Of a stretch of DNA of 64,000 nucleotides, positions 1 through 8,940 are shown in pieces; position 1 is the stretch's first letter; each line of letters starts with the position of its first letter. Source of the stretch: Mesobacterium pallidum. GTDB taxonomy: Bacteria; Pseudomonadota; Alphaproteobacteria; Rhodobacterales; Rhodobacteraceae. The position numbers and the translations under genes are program-made. Under the pieces are notes generated by a model. The model had not been told where the DNA came from, made no database searches, and saw nothing but the letters and a program-made list of their open reading frames with translations. Where the stretch lies: positions 62,001 through 126,000 of the forward strand of contig NZ_JAIMID010000013.1 of the NCBI RefSeq assembly GCF_019966535.1, read 5' to 3'.

Positions 1-2
1 AT

Positions 3-1010
3 CTGAACACCGACACGCTGCCCGGCGCCTTCGACATCATCTCGAAGGAGACCGGTGGCGACGTGACCTGGGAGCTGATCGCGGGCGGCCAGCTTGCGGA
101 TCCGCGCGGAACCCTGGCGCAGGTCGGCGACGACCTGATGCAGGCGGGCCTCGCAATTCCCGTCTACACACCCGGCGCGATGCCCTCGCTCACGCTGCTC
201 TACTCGGTTGTTGTTCCGGGCGACGATCCGGTGGCGACCGCGGGCGCCGCGGCCGAAGTGGTGTTCCTCGGCTGCCCCGCGTGCCTTGAAGAGGCCAAGG
301 ACAACAACGTGCTGCCCCTTGGCGGCTTCGCCTCGGCCTCTTACCGGCTGATGTGCACCTCTCCGGTCGCCTCGCTGGCCGACATGGAAGGCAAGCGCAT
401 CCGCGCCACGGGCGGATACGGCGAGATTGCCGCGATGGGCGGGGCGACCCCGACCTCGGTCACCCTGCCGGAAGCGGTCGGTCTGCTGCAAAAGGGCGGT
501 CTCGATTGCCTCATGGCGTCGCGTGAATGGCTCAAGACCTTCGGCTATGGCGAATATGCCAAGTTCGTGACCGACCTGCCGCTCGGCACCACCGCCCCGG
601 CGCTTGGCTTCGTGATGAACTACGACGCCTATGAAGGGCTGTCGACCGAGGCCAAGATCGCCCACCTGCGGGCCTCGGCCTATGCTTCGGCCAAGCATAC
701 GATCGGCAACTACGTCCTCAAGGACGAGGAAACCTTTCAGGCGCAGGTCGCCGACAACGGCGTGTCCTATGTCACGCCCAGCGAAGAGTTGGTCACGCTT
801 GTCAACGGGTTCGCTGAGGTCGACCGCGCGCGGCTGATCGAGAACGGCAAGCAGTTGGGCGTCGCCGACCCCGCCGCCCTGATGGATGCCTATTTCGCGG
901 CCTTCGAGAAGTGGACCGCGATCTCGGCAGAGGTCGGCACCGACGTGGACGCCTTTACCCAGAAGCTGTGGGACGAAGTCTACTCCAAGCTCGATCCCGA
1001 AGCGCTCTGA
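3..1010 (+). CDS. TRAP transporter substrate-binding protein (DctP family), 5' end outside window
   Basis: Periplasmic solute receptor of a TRAP transporter; it captures a substrate, often an organic acid, and delivers it to the DctQM permease. The reading frame is open from the first bases of the window, so the start and signal peptide lie upstream; the GTG at 63 is internal. The DctP fold is recognised from the conserved segment GKRIRATGG (arginine for substrate carboxylates) and the following LPEAVGLLQKGGLDC stretch, where DctP proteins read out the binding site. The two permease genes follow directly on the same strand. The substrate cannot be told from sequence. Confidence 0.9.
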   Translation: MNTDTLPGAFDIISKETGGDVTWELIAGGQLADPRGTLAQVGDDLMQAGLAIPVYTPGAMPSLTLLYSVVVPGDDPVATAGAAAEVVFLGCPACLEEAKDNNVLPLGGFASASYRLMCTSPVASLADMEGKRIRATGGYGEIAAMGGATPTSVTLPEAVGLLQKGGLDCLMASREWLKTFGYGEYAKFVTDLPLGTTAPALGFVMNYDAYEGLSTEAKIAHLRASAYASAKHTIGNYVLKDEETFQAQVADNGVSYVTPSEELVTLVNGFAEVDRARLIENGKQLGVADPAALMDAYFAAFEKWTAISAEVGTDVDAFTQKLWDEVYSKLDPEAL

Positions 1011-1076
1011 TCTGACTGATGGCGTGGCGCCCCGGCGCCACGCCCGACCCAAGGCCCCTGGAGGAGCGCGACCGCC

Positions 1077-1583
1077 ATGCGGCAATTCCATTTCATCGTC
1101 ACCAAGATGGCGGACGCGCTGTTCGCCGTCTCCCTCGTCTTCGGCTTTCTCATGATGGCGCATGTCACGGCGGATGTCGTCGCACGCACGGTCTTCAACG
1201 CGCCCCTGCCCGGCACCGGCGAGATCTCGGCCTCGTGGTACATGGTCGCCGTGGCCTTCCTGCCGCTGGGCTATGTCACCCTGCGCGACCAGCACGTGAC
1301 CGCCGACATCTTCGTGTCCCGCATGTCGCCCGGGCGCCAGGCGATGGTCGAGGTCCTGACCGACCTTCTGTCGATGGCCTACCTCACGGCCTTTGTCTGG
1401 CAGACCTGGGAGTCCGCGATGAAGAACACGAAGCGCGGCGAAGTCTGGGAGATCCTCGGCGGCTACCTTCCGATCTGGCCGGTGCGCTGGTTCCTTCCGG
1501 CAGCCGGGGTGGTCATGCTGCTCGCCTTTCTATCGCGCCTCTTGTCGCGCGCCACCGAACGCAACCTCCAGACCCGGAACTGA
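1077..1583 (+). CDS. TRAP transporter small permease (DctQ family)
   Basis: Small membrane subunit (168 aa) of a tripartite ATP-independent periplasmic transporter. Hydrophobic segments near residues 10-35, 50-70, 90-110 and 135-155 fit the four-helix DctQ topology. It lies 66 bp after the binding-protein gene and ends 3 bp before the large permease, so the three form one operon. The ATG at 1077 follows a GGAGGAGCG-like ribosome site. DctQ proteins support assembly of the DctM channel and do not themselves define the substrate. Confidence 0.88.
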   Translation: MRQFHFIVTKMADALFAVSLVFGFLMMAHVTADVVARTVFNAPLPGTGEISASWYMVAVAFLPLGYVTLRDQHVTADIFVSRMSPGRQAMVEVLTDLLSMAYLTAFVWQTWESAMKNTKRGEVWEILGGYLPIWPVRWFLPAAGVVMLLAFLSRLLSRATERNLQTRN

Positions 1584-1586
1584 GAC

Positions 1587-2903
1587 ATGGACACGATCTA
1601 CTTCGGTCTCTCGACGCTTGCGATCCTGCTGTTCCTGATCGGAATGCGCGTGCCCATCGGCGTGGCGCTCGGCGTCGTGTCGATCCTCGGCCTTGCCTAT
1701 GTGCGCAACTTCAAGATCGCCTTCTCGATCCTGCGCGAGACCCCGTTCACCTTTGCGGCCAACTGGGATCTGACGGCGATTCCGATGTTCCTTTTGATGG
1801 GCGCCATCGCGAACCAGTCCGGCATTTCCTCGGCCCTGTTCCGCGCCGCCCGCCTGTGGTTTTCTGCGCTGCCCGGCGGGTTGGCCGTCGCCGCGAACAT
1901 GGCAAGCGCGGGCTTTGCCGCGGCCTGCGGCTCGTCGCTCGCCTCGGCGGCGGCGATGGGGCGGCTGGCCATTCCCGAGATGCTGCGCGCAGGCTACGAC
2001 AAGGGCCTTGCCACCGGGGTCGTCGCCTCGGCGGGCACGCTCTCGGCGCTGATCCCGCCCTCGATCCTTCTGGTGCTCTACGGCGTCTTTGCCGAGACGT
2101 CGATTTCCGCCCTGCTCATCGCGGGGGTGATCCCCGGCATTCTCACGGCCCTGGCCTATGTCGTGATGATCATCATCCGGTGCAAGCTGAACCCGTCGCT
2201 GGCCCCGCCCATCGAGCAGCAGGAACGCACGACGCTGCGCCGCGACCGGATGCTTGCCCTGCGCGAGACATGGCCGCTGGCCGCGCTGATCCTCGGAATC
2301 ATCGGCGGGCTTTACTCCGGCATCGTCACCCCGACCGAAGCGGGCGCGGCAGGTGCTGCGCTTGCCCTGTTCATCGCCATCCTCCAGCGGCGCATGGACA
2401 GCCGCAAGATGATCGAGGCGCTGAAAGAAGCGATGTCGGTCACGGCACAGATCTTCTTCGTCGGCATGGGCGCTGTCATGTATACCCGGCTCTTGTCGCT
2501 CACCGGGGTCTCGGCGCTTCTGGTCGACATGACGGCCGGCTTTGCGGGCGATCCACTGATGATCGTGATCTTGCTTTCGGTGATCTACCTGATCCTCGGC
2601 ATGTTCCTCGACCCGCTCGGGATCATGCTGATCACCATGCCGGTGTTCCTGCCGGTCATCGATGCACTCGGGCTTGACCTCGTGTGGTTCGGGATCATCG
2701 TGGTGAAATACATCGAGATCGGGATGATCACGCCGCCGATGGGGATGAACGTGTTCGTCGTCAAATCGGTCGTCGGAAAGGAGGTCGCGCTGGGCACGAT
2801 CTTCAGGGGCGTCGGCTGGTTCCTCGTCTGCGAAATCTTCGTGATGGCGCTGTTGCTGTCGGTGCCCGAGATCACGCTTTTCCTGCCGAACCTGATGCAG
2901 TGA
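1587..2903 (+). CDS. TRAP transporter large permease (DctM family)
   Basis: Main membrane subunit (438 aa) driving sodium- or proton-coupled uptake of the substrate bound by the upstream DctP protein. About a dozen hydrophobic segments and the family signatures are visible: a PIGVALG-type first loop, GSSLASAAAMG, the LIPPSILLVLYG motif and MITPPMGMNVFVV near the C-terminus. Length is normal for DctM. It is the last gene of the operon entering from the left; more than 600 bp without a convincing gene follow. Confidence 0.92.
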   Translation: MDTIYFGLSTLAILLFLIGMRVPIGVALGVVSILGLAYVRNFKIAFSILRETPFTFAANWDLTAIPMFLLMGAIANQSGISSALFRAARLWFSALPGGLAVAANMASAGFAAACGSSLASAAAMGRLAIPEMLRAGYDKGLATGVVASAGTLSALIPPSILLVLYGVFAETSISALLIAGVIPGILTALAYVVMIIIRCKLNPSLAPPIEQQERTTLRRDRMLALRETWPLAALILGIIGGLYSGIVTPTEAGAAGAALALFIAILQRRMDSRKMIEALKEAMSVTAQIFFVGMGAVMYTRLLSLTGVSALLVDMTAGFAGDPLMIVILLSVIYLILGMFLDPLGIMLITMPVFLPVIDALGLDLVWFGIIVVKYIEIGMITPPMGMNVFVVKSVVGKEVALGTIFRGVGWFLVCEIFVMALLLSVPEITLFLPNLMQ

Positions 2904-3509
2904 CAATCGCCAGCGCGCGGCGCCACGGCACCCCTCTCGCAGAGAGCATCCGCAAGCCGGGGTGAGGACCCGTTGATTTCAGGGGAAGGGCATGGTTCAC
3001 CGCGCGACAGCAGAGCGGTGACATGCCCGACCTTGTCCCGCTGAGCGGCGCGCACATGTCGGATGATGGCCCGCGTCCTCCTTGCCTGGGACAAGCGTGT
3101 CCCGCGGCCTTCGGGGACGGGGCTGCCACGCGCGGCGTGGCCGCTGCCTGCGTCGCCATCGTCCTTGTTATCTTGCGTGGGCACAGGCGCCGCCGACGGG
3201 TCTCGACCGGGATGGCCAAACAAGGGATGGCCAACATGGCTCGCCCCGGTGTCCATCCGTGCGAAGGTTTCGACCCGTATGTAGTGGCGCAGGACCCCGA
3301 AGCGGTTTCACCAACAGGCCAGGTGTGCGGTCCGCATGGCCTCTGGTTTCGATCAAGAATTGGTCGATCTCGCGATTTCGACCGGCATTTGCGGCCGCCT
3401 TTTCTGAATTTCCTTGCAATGTATACATGTAGGCAATAACTGATGGGTCAGCACGGCGGCCCTTCATCGGCGCGCTGATCCAATCGCCCAGGGCGAACAT
3501 CAGAATGGA
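2904..3509 (+). other. Intergenic region, no gene supported
   Basis: About 600 bp between the TRAP operon and the aminotransferase. The short open frames on both strands overlap one another, lack family features and have no convincing ribosome sites. The only clear signal is the GntR-type operator near its right end. No tRNA or strong terminator was recognised. Confidence 0.5.
3420..3435 (+). promoter_or_regulatory. Putative GntR operator, copy A
   Basis: TGTATACATGTAGGCA lies about 75-84 bp upstream of the aminotransferase start. The identical 16 bases occur inverted at 6645-6660, beside the GntR regulator gene, and the core CATGTATAC recurs at 11725-11737. TGTATACA is itself palindromic, as expected for a dimeric FadR/VanR-type regulator. 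Copies and identity are seen directly; the assignment to the regulator at 5939-6619 is inferred. Confidence 0.7.
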
Positions 3510-4856
3510 ATGATCACAATGACTTATGTGCTGCACCGCTCAACCAAAACGGATTTCCAGGTCGCCGTGGCCGGCGAAGGCAGCTGGCTGACCCTTGCCG
3601 GCGGACTGCATGTGCTGGACGCGTCGGGTGGGGCGGCTGTGGCCTGCATCGGGCACGGGAACCGCCGCGTGGCAGAGGCGATTGCAGATCAGGCGACCAA
3701 GGTCGCCTATGTCCACACGCTGTTCTTTTCGTCCGAACCGGCCGAGGAATTGGCGGATCACATGATCGCCATCAGCGGTGGTGCCTTTGCGCGGGCCTTC
3801 TTCGTGTCCTCCGGGTCAGAGAGCATGGACAGCGCGATCAAGATGGGATTGCAGTACCATATCGAACGGGGTGAACCCGACCGGCAGATCTTCATTGCCA
3901 GACGCCAGAGCTATCACGGCAATACGTTCGGAGCGCTTGCGGCCAGCGGGCATGCCGCGCGGCGGTCGATCTACGAGCCGGTGCTGATGCGGAACTTCAG
4001 CCATGTATCGCCCTGTTTTCCGTATCACTACCAGCCGGAGGGGCAGGACGACGAAACCTATGTCGCCGCGCTTGCCGCCGAACTCGAGGCCGAGATCCTG
4101 AGGCTCGGTCCCGCCAATGTCGCGGGCTTCATCGCGGAAACCATCGTCGGCGCTACCTCCGGCTGTGCCGTCGCCACGCCGGGCTATTTCAAGGCGGTGC
4201 GCGAGATTTGCGACCGCTACGGAATCCTCTGGATCGCGGACGAGATCATGTGCGGGATGGGCCGGACCGGGCGCACCCACGCCTGGGAATGGGAAGGCGC
4301 CTCGCCCGACATCCAGACCGTCGCCAAGGGGCTTGGCGGCGGGTATGTTCCGATCGGTGCCATGTTGATCGCTCCGAAGGTTCTCGAGGTGCTGACTGCC
4401 GGCACCGGATCGTTCGTGCACGGTCACACCTACCAGGCGCATCCGGTCGCGACGCGCGGCGCGCTGGAAGTGCAGCGCATCATCACGGAACAGGCCCTGG
4501 TCGCCAATGTTGCCGATCTCGGACCCAAACTGACCGATCGGCTTCAGCAGCATTTCGGTCAACATCCACATGTCGGCGAAATTCGCGGGCGCGGATTCTT
4601 CCAGGCGCTCGAGTTCGTCTCGGACCGGGAGAGCAAGACGCCGTTCGCGCCGGATGTCGCGTTTTCCGACCGTCTGAAACGCGCGGCGCTTGAGGCAGGT
4701 CTGGCGATCTACCCCAATGGCGGCACGATTGACGGCAAGACCGGCGATCACGTCATCATTGCGCCGCCCTTCAACGCGACCGAGGACGAGCTGGACCAGA
4801 TCTGCGACCGGCTGGGCACAGCCCTCGACGCGACGGTTGCATCGCTGCGGGGGTAG
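3510..4856 (+). CDS. Class III (omega-amino acid type) PLP aminotransferase
   Basis: PLP-dependent aminotransferase of the class III fold, moving an amino group between an amine or omega-amino acid and a keto acid such as pyruvate. Seen: the glycine-rich SSGSESMD phosphate site near residue 105, the cofactor aspartate D244 in IADEIMCGMG, and the Schiff-base lysine K273 in TVAKGLGGGY. Length (448 aa) is normal. A second ATG at 3519 has the better-spaced GGA and may be the true start. It is followed 4 bp later by lrgA/lrgB and preceded by operator copy A. Within the GntR regulon it plausibly processes an amine released from an imported substrate; the substrate is unknown. Confidence 0.9.
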   Translation: MITMTYVLHRSTKTDFQVAVAGEGSWLTLAGGLHVLDASGGAAVACIGHGNRRVAEAIADQATKVAYVHTLFFSSEPAEELADHMIAISGGAFARAFFVSSGSESMDSAIKMGLQYHIERGEPDRQIFIARRQSYHGNTFGALAASGHAARRSIYEPVLMRNFSHVSPCFPYHYQPEGQDDETYVAALAAELEAEILRLGPANVAGFIAETIVGATSGCAVATPGYFKAVREICDRYGILWIADEIMCGMGRTGRTHAWEWEGASPDIQTVAKGLGGGYVPIGAMLIAPKVLEVLTAGTGSFVHGHTYQAHPVATRGALEVQRIITEQALVANVADLGPKLTDRLQQHFGQHPHVGEIRGRGFFQALEFVSDRESKTPFAPDVAFSDRLKRAALEAGLAIYPNGGTIDGKTGDHVIIAPPFNATEDELDQICDRLGTALDATVASLRG

Positions 4857-4860
4857 GCGG

Positions 4861-5223
4861 ATGCTGCCTGGCCTCGTTCTGGTTCTTGCAAGCGTTCTCG
4901 CAGGAGAAGGGATCGCGTCCGTCGTCGGTTTGCCGCTTCCGGGCACCGTCTACGGTCTGTTGACGGCGCTGGTGCTGCTGGCCTCCGTACGGCGGGCCGA
5001 GGCATGGATCACGCCGGCCGCCGAGATGCTGCTATCAAACTTCGCGCTGTTCCTGGTTCCGCTCGCCGCGCTTGCGCTGATGGTTGATCCTGCGCTTCTG
5101 CGTCTGCTGCCGCGTCTGGCGCTTGTCGCCGCGCTCACCCTGCCGCTGACGGCGCTTGCGACACTCGGCGCGTTTTCGTCTCTGGCGCGTCTGTCGCGCA
5201 GACGTGGCGCGGTTCGCGAGTGA
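4861..5223 (+). CDS. lrgA: LrgA/CidA family membrane protein
   Basis: Small hydrophobic protein of 120 aa with about four membrane segments. It starts with an amphipathic helix and carries the LPLPGTVYGLL motif near residue 25, which is typical of CidA/LrgA proteins. The ATG at 4861 follows GGGGGTAGGCGG and lies 4 bp after the aminotransferase stop; the frame is open further upstream, but that part is an out-of-frame reading of the aminotransferase. It ends 1 bp before lrgB. LrgA/LrgB pairs were first described as autolysis modulators, but in Bacillus and in plant plastids related pairs carry pyruvate or glycolate/glycerate. In a catabolic operon a transport role is the more likely reading (inference). 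Confidence 0.78.
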   Translation: MLPGLVLVLASVLAGEGIASVVGLPLPGTVYGLLTALVLLASVRRAEAWITPAAEMLLSNFALFLVPLAALALMVDPALLRLLPRLALVAALTLPLTALATLGAFSSLARLSRRRGAVRE

Positions 5224-5224
5224 C

Positions 5225-5911
5225 ATGATGGCGGACCTGCGTCTCGAAAGCGCTGCGGCCATCCTGCTGACACTGTGCCTGTGGCTCGGGGCCTCGGCTT
5301 TGTCCCGCAGGGGCGGGGGCGCGGCGCTTTTGAATCCGGTGCTGACCTCGGTCTTGATGGTCATCGCGATCCTGGGGCTGCTGAACATCGCGCCCGAAAC
5401 CTACCTGCGCGGCGCGGCGCCGCTGACGCTGATGATCGGTCCGGCGACGGTGGCGCTTGCGCTGCCGCTCTGGCGACACCGCAAGGTCATCGCCGAATTC
5501 TGGCCGGCGCTGGCAGGCGCACTTGTTGCCGGGGCGTTCACGTCGATCGTGTCGGTCATGGTCGTCGGGCCATGGGTCGGGCTGGACAGCGCCGCCATCG
5601 CCACGCTGGTCCCGCGGTCCGTGACGGTCGCCGTGGCGGTTCCCCTGTCGGCCGAACTGGGCGGGCAGGGCGGTCTTGCCATGCTGGCAGTGCTGCTGAA
5701 CGGCTTTCTTGGCACGGCGCTGCTGCCCGTGCTGGCGCGGCTGATGCGGATCGACGACGATCTCGCCCAGGGGTTTGCCCTGGGCCTGTGCTCTCACAGC
5801 ATCGGCGTCGCGCGTGCCCTCGAAGGGCCCGCGACAATGGCGGCGCTGGCGACCTGCGGGATGCAGCTGAACATCCTTGCCAGCGCGCTGCTTATTGCAC
5901 TGCTTTTCTGA
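5225..5911 (+). CDS. lrgB: LrgB family membrane protein
   Basis: Integral membrane protein (228 aa) of the LrgB/CidB family, expected partner of the preceding LrgA. Family marks include NPVLTSVLMVI near the start, the PRSVTVAVAVPLS segment and GLCSHSIGVARAL towards the C-terminus. The start is one of two adjacent ATGs at 5225 and 5228, right behind the lrgA stop; the frame extends upstream but only inside lrgA. It is the last gene of the aminotransferase operon and converges on the GntR gene, with 27 bp between the stops. It may export or import a small carboxylate linked to the aminotransferase reaction (inference). Confidence 0.82.
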   Translation: MMADLRLESAAAILLTLCLWLGASALSRRGGGAALLNPVLTSVLMVIAILGLLNIAPETYLRGAAPLTLMIGPATVALALPLWRHRKVIAEFWPALAGALVAGAFTSIVSVMVVGPWVGLDSAAIATLVPRSVTVAVAVPLSAELGGQGGLAMLAVLLNGFLGTALLPVLARLMRIDDDLAQGFALGLCSHSIGVARALEGPATMAALATCGMQLNILASALLIALLF

Positions 5912-5938
5912 ATGGGGGCTGCGATCCGCGATTACGGC

Positions 5939-6619
5939 TCATGGCGCGGCGGTCTTGCCGCCGTGCGGGGTCAGCAGGCCTTCGTCGATCAGGTCCGGCA
6001 GGAAATCCAGCGCGGCCTGCGTCTCTCCCTTGCGGATCATGGACAGGAACTTTTCGTGCTCGCCGATGATGCGGTTTTCGGGCGTCTCGAAAAGCGTCAG
6101 CCCGAGCGCGATCATCATGCGCGGGGCGATCAGGTCGAACATCGCCTGCAACGTCCGGTTCCCCGCCGCGACGAAGAGCTGCCGGTGAAACTCGAGAACG
6201 GCCATCGACAACTCGTAGGGGTCTCCGCGGCGGAAATGACGGCGCACCAGATCCAGCGCATCTTCAAAGCCGTACAGCAGCTCCGGGTTCTCTTGCACGC
6301 GGATGATCGCCTCGGGAAGCACCGCCAGCTGTACCAGTTTGCGCGCCTCGATCAGCTCTCGAAGGGCAACGATGTTGCCTTCGAAAAGCCGGGTCTCGCG
6401 GTGGTTGGTTTCGACCACGCCCCTCGCCTCGAGCGCGCGAAGCGCCTCCCGGACGGGGACCCGGCTGACGCCCATCTCGCGCGCAAGCTCGACCTCGGTC
6501 AGGCGCTGGCCCATCTTGAGCCGCCCTTCGATCGCACTGCGCAAGATGCTTTCCGCGACCTTTTCCGACAGATTGCCCGCAGTGCTCTTGTCTATTGCGT
6601 CCAGCTGGTTGTCCGTCAC
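5939..6619 (-). CDS. GntR family regulator, FadR/FCD subgroup
   Basis: Transcription factor of 226 aa with an N-terminal winged helix (about residues 15-80, including VELAREMGVSRVPVREAL) and a C-terminal all-helical FCD ligand domain with the expected metal- or ligand-binding histidines. The GTG at 6619 was chosen because the longer reading runs through the operator and has no family match there. Its own start is 25 bp from operator copy B, so autoregulation is likely. The same operator precedes the aminotransferase and, in core form, the TRAP operon. This is probably the local repressor, lifted by the transported compound or a product (inference). Confidence 0.88.
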   Translation of the reverse strand: MTDNQLDAIDKSTAGNLSEKVAESILRSAIEGRLKMGQRLTEVELAREMGVSRVPVREALRALEARGVVETNHRETRLFEGNIVALRELIEARKLVQLAVLPEAIIRVQENPELLYGFEDALDLVRRHFRRGDPYELSMAVLEFHRQLFVAAGNRTLQAMFDLIAPRMMIALGLTLFETPENRIIGEHEKFLSMIRKGETQAALDFLPDLIDEGLLTPHGGKTAAP

Positions 6620-6644
6620 TGCTGCCTCGCCTCTCTGACCAATA

Positions 6645-6660
6645 TGCCTACATGTATACA
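6645..6660 (-). promoter_or_regulatory. Putative GntR operator, copy B (between regulator and amidohydrolase)
   Basis: On the plus strand it reads TGCCTACATGTATACA, the exact reverse complement of copy A at 3420-3435. It sits 25 bp upstream of the GntR start and 60 bp upstream of the divergent dimethylformamidase-like gene, a position suited to controlling both. Binding by the neighbouring regulator is inferred. Confidence 0.72.
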
Positions 6661-6719
6661 CATAGCGCGCCGCCGGATAGAGCCTTTTCCGGCCCGACAC
6701 ACCCAGCAAGGACGTCCGC

Positions 6720-8873
6720 ATGACCTATCCCGGATTCAGAAACCCGATGCGCCGCACCCAGGCAATGCCGATTGCGGGCTATTTCGACAAGTTGTCCGGC
6801 CGCGCCGGGGAAACGCTGGCTTTGAAGGCGTCCGCCGAGACGGATGCGCCGGTGCAGGCCGAGCTTCTGCATCTTCATCTTGGCGATGCCAACCCCGCCG
6901 CCGGCGGGATGAAGGCCACGACACTCGCGGACCTGGGCGCGTTCGAGGGACGGCACCAGCCGATCGACCTCGGGTCCCATGCGGCGCTGCCCGCCATCGC
7001 GTTGCCGGATGCCGCGCGGTTCAGCCTGCGGGTCCAGCCCTGGCTGCTGCGTGGGACGCCGTCCGTGCTTGGCCATGCCGAAGGATGGGAGATCAGCGCG
7101 ACCGAGGATGCCGTGATCGCGACGGTCGGGGACATCCGGCTGACGCTGGATGTCCGCCTGCGCCGGAAGGTCTGGTACGAGATCACCCTGGCCGCGGATT
7201 CGGCGACTGGCGAGGCGATCCTGGGCGTCAGGGGGCTGACCGCCGTCGAGCGTCAGCCGGACCCGGTGGATGTCCGCATCCGCGCCGGCGGAACGCCGGG
7301 ACTGCGCACCGGCCCGGTCCGGCTGGCGGCCCGGCCGGCAACTGGCGGCCTGCACGAGGCGCACTTCAACGGCCGGCTGGAGGATCCGCGACTTGATGCC
7401 GGGATGGACGGGACGGGCGGTCTGCTGGCGTTCTGGGATTTCTCGGACGGCATCACCACGCAGCGCCTGACCGACCGGGGGCCGTCCGAAGCCCATGGGC
7501 ATGTGGTGAACGTGCCGACACGGGCGATGCGCGGAAGCCTCTGGACCGGCGCGGTGATGAAATGGACGGAAGAGCCCCGCCATTATGCCGCGATCCACTT
7601 TCACGAAGATGACCTGTATGATTGCGGATGGGAAACCTCGCTCGAGGTCACGATCCCCGATGATCTTGCCAGCGGCATCTACGCCGTGCGTCTGACCCAG
7701 GGGCCGCACAGTGACACGGTGCCGTTCTACGTGCTGTCGGGAGACGAACGGCGCAACCGCATCTGCTTCCTGGCCTCGACCTACACCTATCAGTGCTATG
7801 CCAACTATGCGCGCGGCAACCTGGACGCGGCCCTGCGGGCGCGGATGGCGGACTGGGACACCCCGAGGCACAATCCGGACGACTACGATCTCTACGGGTT
7901 TTCTGTCTACAACTTTCACCCCGACGGATCGGGTCACCACTTTTCTTCCCGGCTGCGGCCGATGATGACGATGCGGCCGGGGTTCCTGACCTTCTGCGAC
8001 CCCAAGGGATCGGGCATCCGCCATTTTCCCGCCGACACGCACCTGACCCATTGGCTGGAACGGACGGGGCAGGGCTTTGACGTTGTGACGGACGAGGATC
8101 TGGACCGCGAAGGGGTCGACCTGATCGCGGGCTACGATGTGGTCCTGACCGGCAGCCACCCGGAATATCACACGACCGGCACGATGGATGCGCTGGCGGC
8201 CTATCAGCAGCAGGGCGGCAATTTCTGCTATCTCGGCGGCAACGGGTTCTACTGGCGTGTGGAACGCAACGACGCGCTGCCCGGCATGCTGGAACTGCGC
8301 CGCGCGGAACTGGGCATGCGGGCCTGGGGGACCGACGTGGCCGAGAACTACCACCAGCTTGCCCCGAGCTATGGCGGGCTATGGCGTCGGGCAGGGCGGC
8401 CGCCGCAGGTCCTCTGCGGGCTGGGGTTCACCGCGCAGGGGCTGTTCACCGGCAGCCACTACCGACTGGACCCGGCCGCCCGCGACAGTCCTGCCGCGCA
8501 TCTGCTCGAGGGGATCACCGGTCCCATCCTAGGCGATTACGGGCTTAACGGCGGCGGCGCGGCAGGGTTCGAACTGGACCGCGCGGATGTCGAGCTTGGC
8601 ACGCCCGAGACTTTCGTGCGCCTTGCCGTGTCCGAAGGGCATGACAGCGACTATTCGATCCCGCCGGAGGATGTGCTGTCGCCCGGCAAGTCGATGACCG
8701 GAGAGCCGACGTCGCAGATGATCCGCTCGGACGTGATCTGGTATCGGACGCCGGCGGGGGGGCAGGTGTTCTCGGTCGGGTCGATCTTCTTCTGTGGCGC
8801 GCTGCTGGTGAACGAGACCGACAACGACATCTCGCGCCTGCTGACCAACGTGCTCGGGTCGATGCTGGGCTGA
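6720..8873 (+). CDS. N,N-dimethylformamidase large-subunit-like protein
   Basis: A 717-aa protein resembling the large (beta) subunit of N,N-dimethylformamidase, a mononuclear-iron amidohydrolase that splits small amides to amine and acid. Seen: a beta-rich N-terminal part, a LamG-like segment around residues 200-290 (LLAFWDFSDG), and a large C-terminal domain opened by FLASTYTYQCYANYARG, a tyrosine-rich segment like that carrying iron ligands in the family. Known enzymes bind iron with two tyrosines and one glutamate; I cannot assign all three here. The known enzyme also has a small subunit of about 130 aa, and none is encoded nearby. The gene is divergent from the GntR regulator and followed by a strong terminator. 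Confidence 0.75.
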   Translation: MTYPGFRNPMRRTQAMPIAGYFDKLSGRAGETLALKASAETDAPVQAELLHLHLGDANPAAGGMKATTLADLGAFEGRHQPIDLGSHAALPAIALPDAARFSLRVQPWLLRGTPSVLGHAEGWEISATEDAVIATVGDIRLTLDVRLRRKVWYEITLAADSATGEAILGVRGLTAVERQPDPVDVRIRAGGTPGLRTGPVRLAARPATGGLHEAHFNGRLEDPRLDAGMDGTGGLLAFWDFSDGITTQRLTDRGPSEAHGHVVNVPTRAMRGSLWTGAVMKWTEEPRHYAAIHFHEDDLYDCGWETSLEVTIPDDLASGIYAVRLTQGPHSDTVPFYVLSGDERRNRICFLASTYTYQCYANYARGNLDAALRARMADWDTPRHNPDDYDLYGFSVYNFHPDGSGHHFSSRLRPMMTMRPGFLTFCDPKGSGIRHFPADTHLTHWLERTGQGFDVVTDEDLDREGVDLIAGYDVVLTGSHPEYHTTGTMDALAAYQQQGGNFCYLGGNGFYWRVERNDALPGMLELRRAELGMRAWGTDVAENYHQLAPSYGGLWRRAGRPPQVLCGLGFTAQGLFTGSHYRLDPAARDSPAAHLLEGITGPILGDYGLNGGGAAGFELDRADVELGTPETFVRLAVSEGHDSDYSIPPEDVLSPGKSMTGEPTSQMIRSDVIWYRTPAGGQVFSVGSIFFCGALLVNETDNDISRLLTNVLGSMLG

Positions 8874-8891
8874 CAGGCCGGTCACGTACGC

Positions 8892-8925
8892 AAAGGCCCC
8901 GCCGGAGCGATCCGGCGGGGCCTTT
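8892..8925 (+). terminator. Strong bidirectional intrinsic terminator
   Basis: A perfect 15-bp stem, AAAGGCCCCGCCGGA paired with its complement, closes a GCGA loop. It continues into CGTTTT on the plus strand and a run of A/T on the other. It lies between the convergent dimethylformamidase-like gene and the TRAP operon and can serve both. Confidence 0.88.
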
Positions 8926-8940
8926 CGTTTTCGGGATGGC

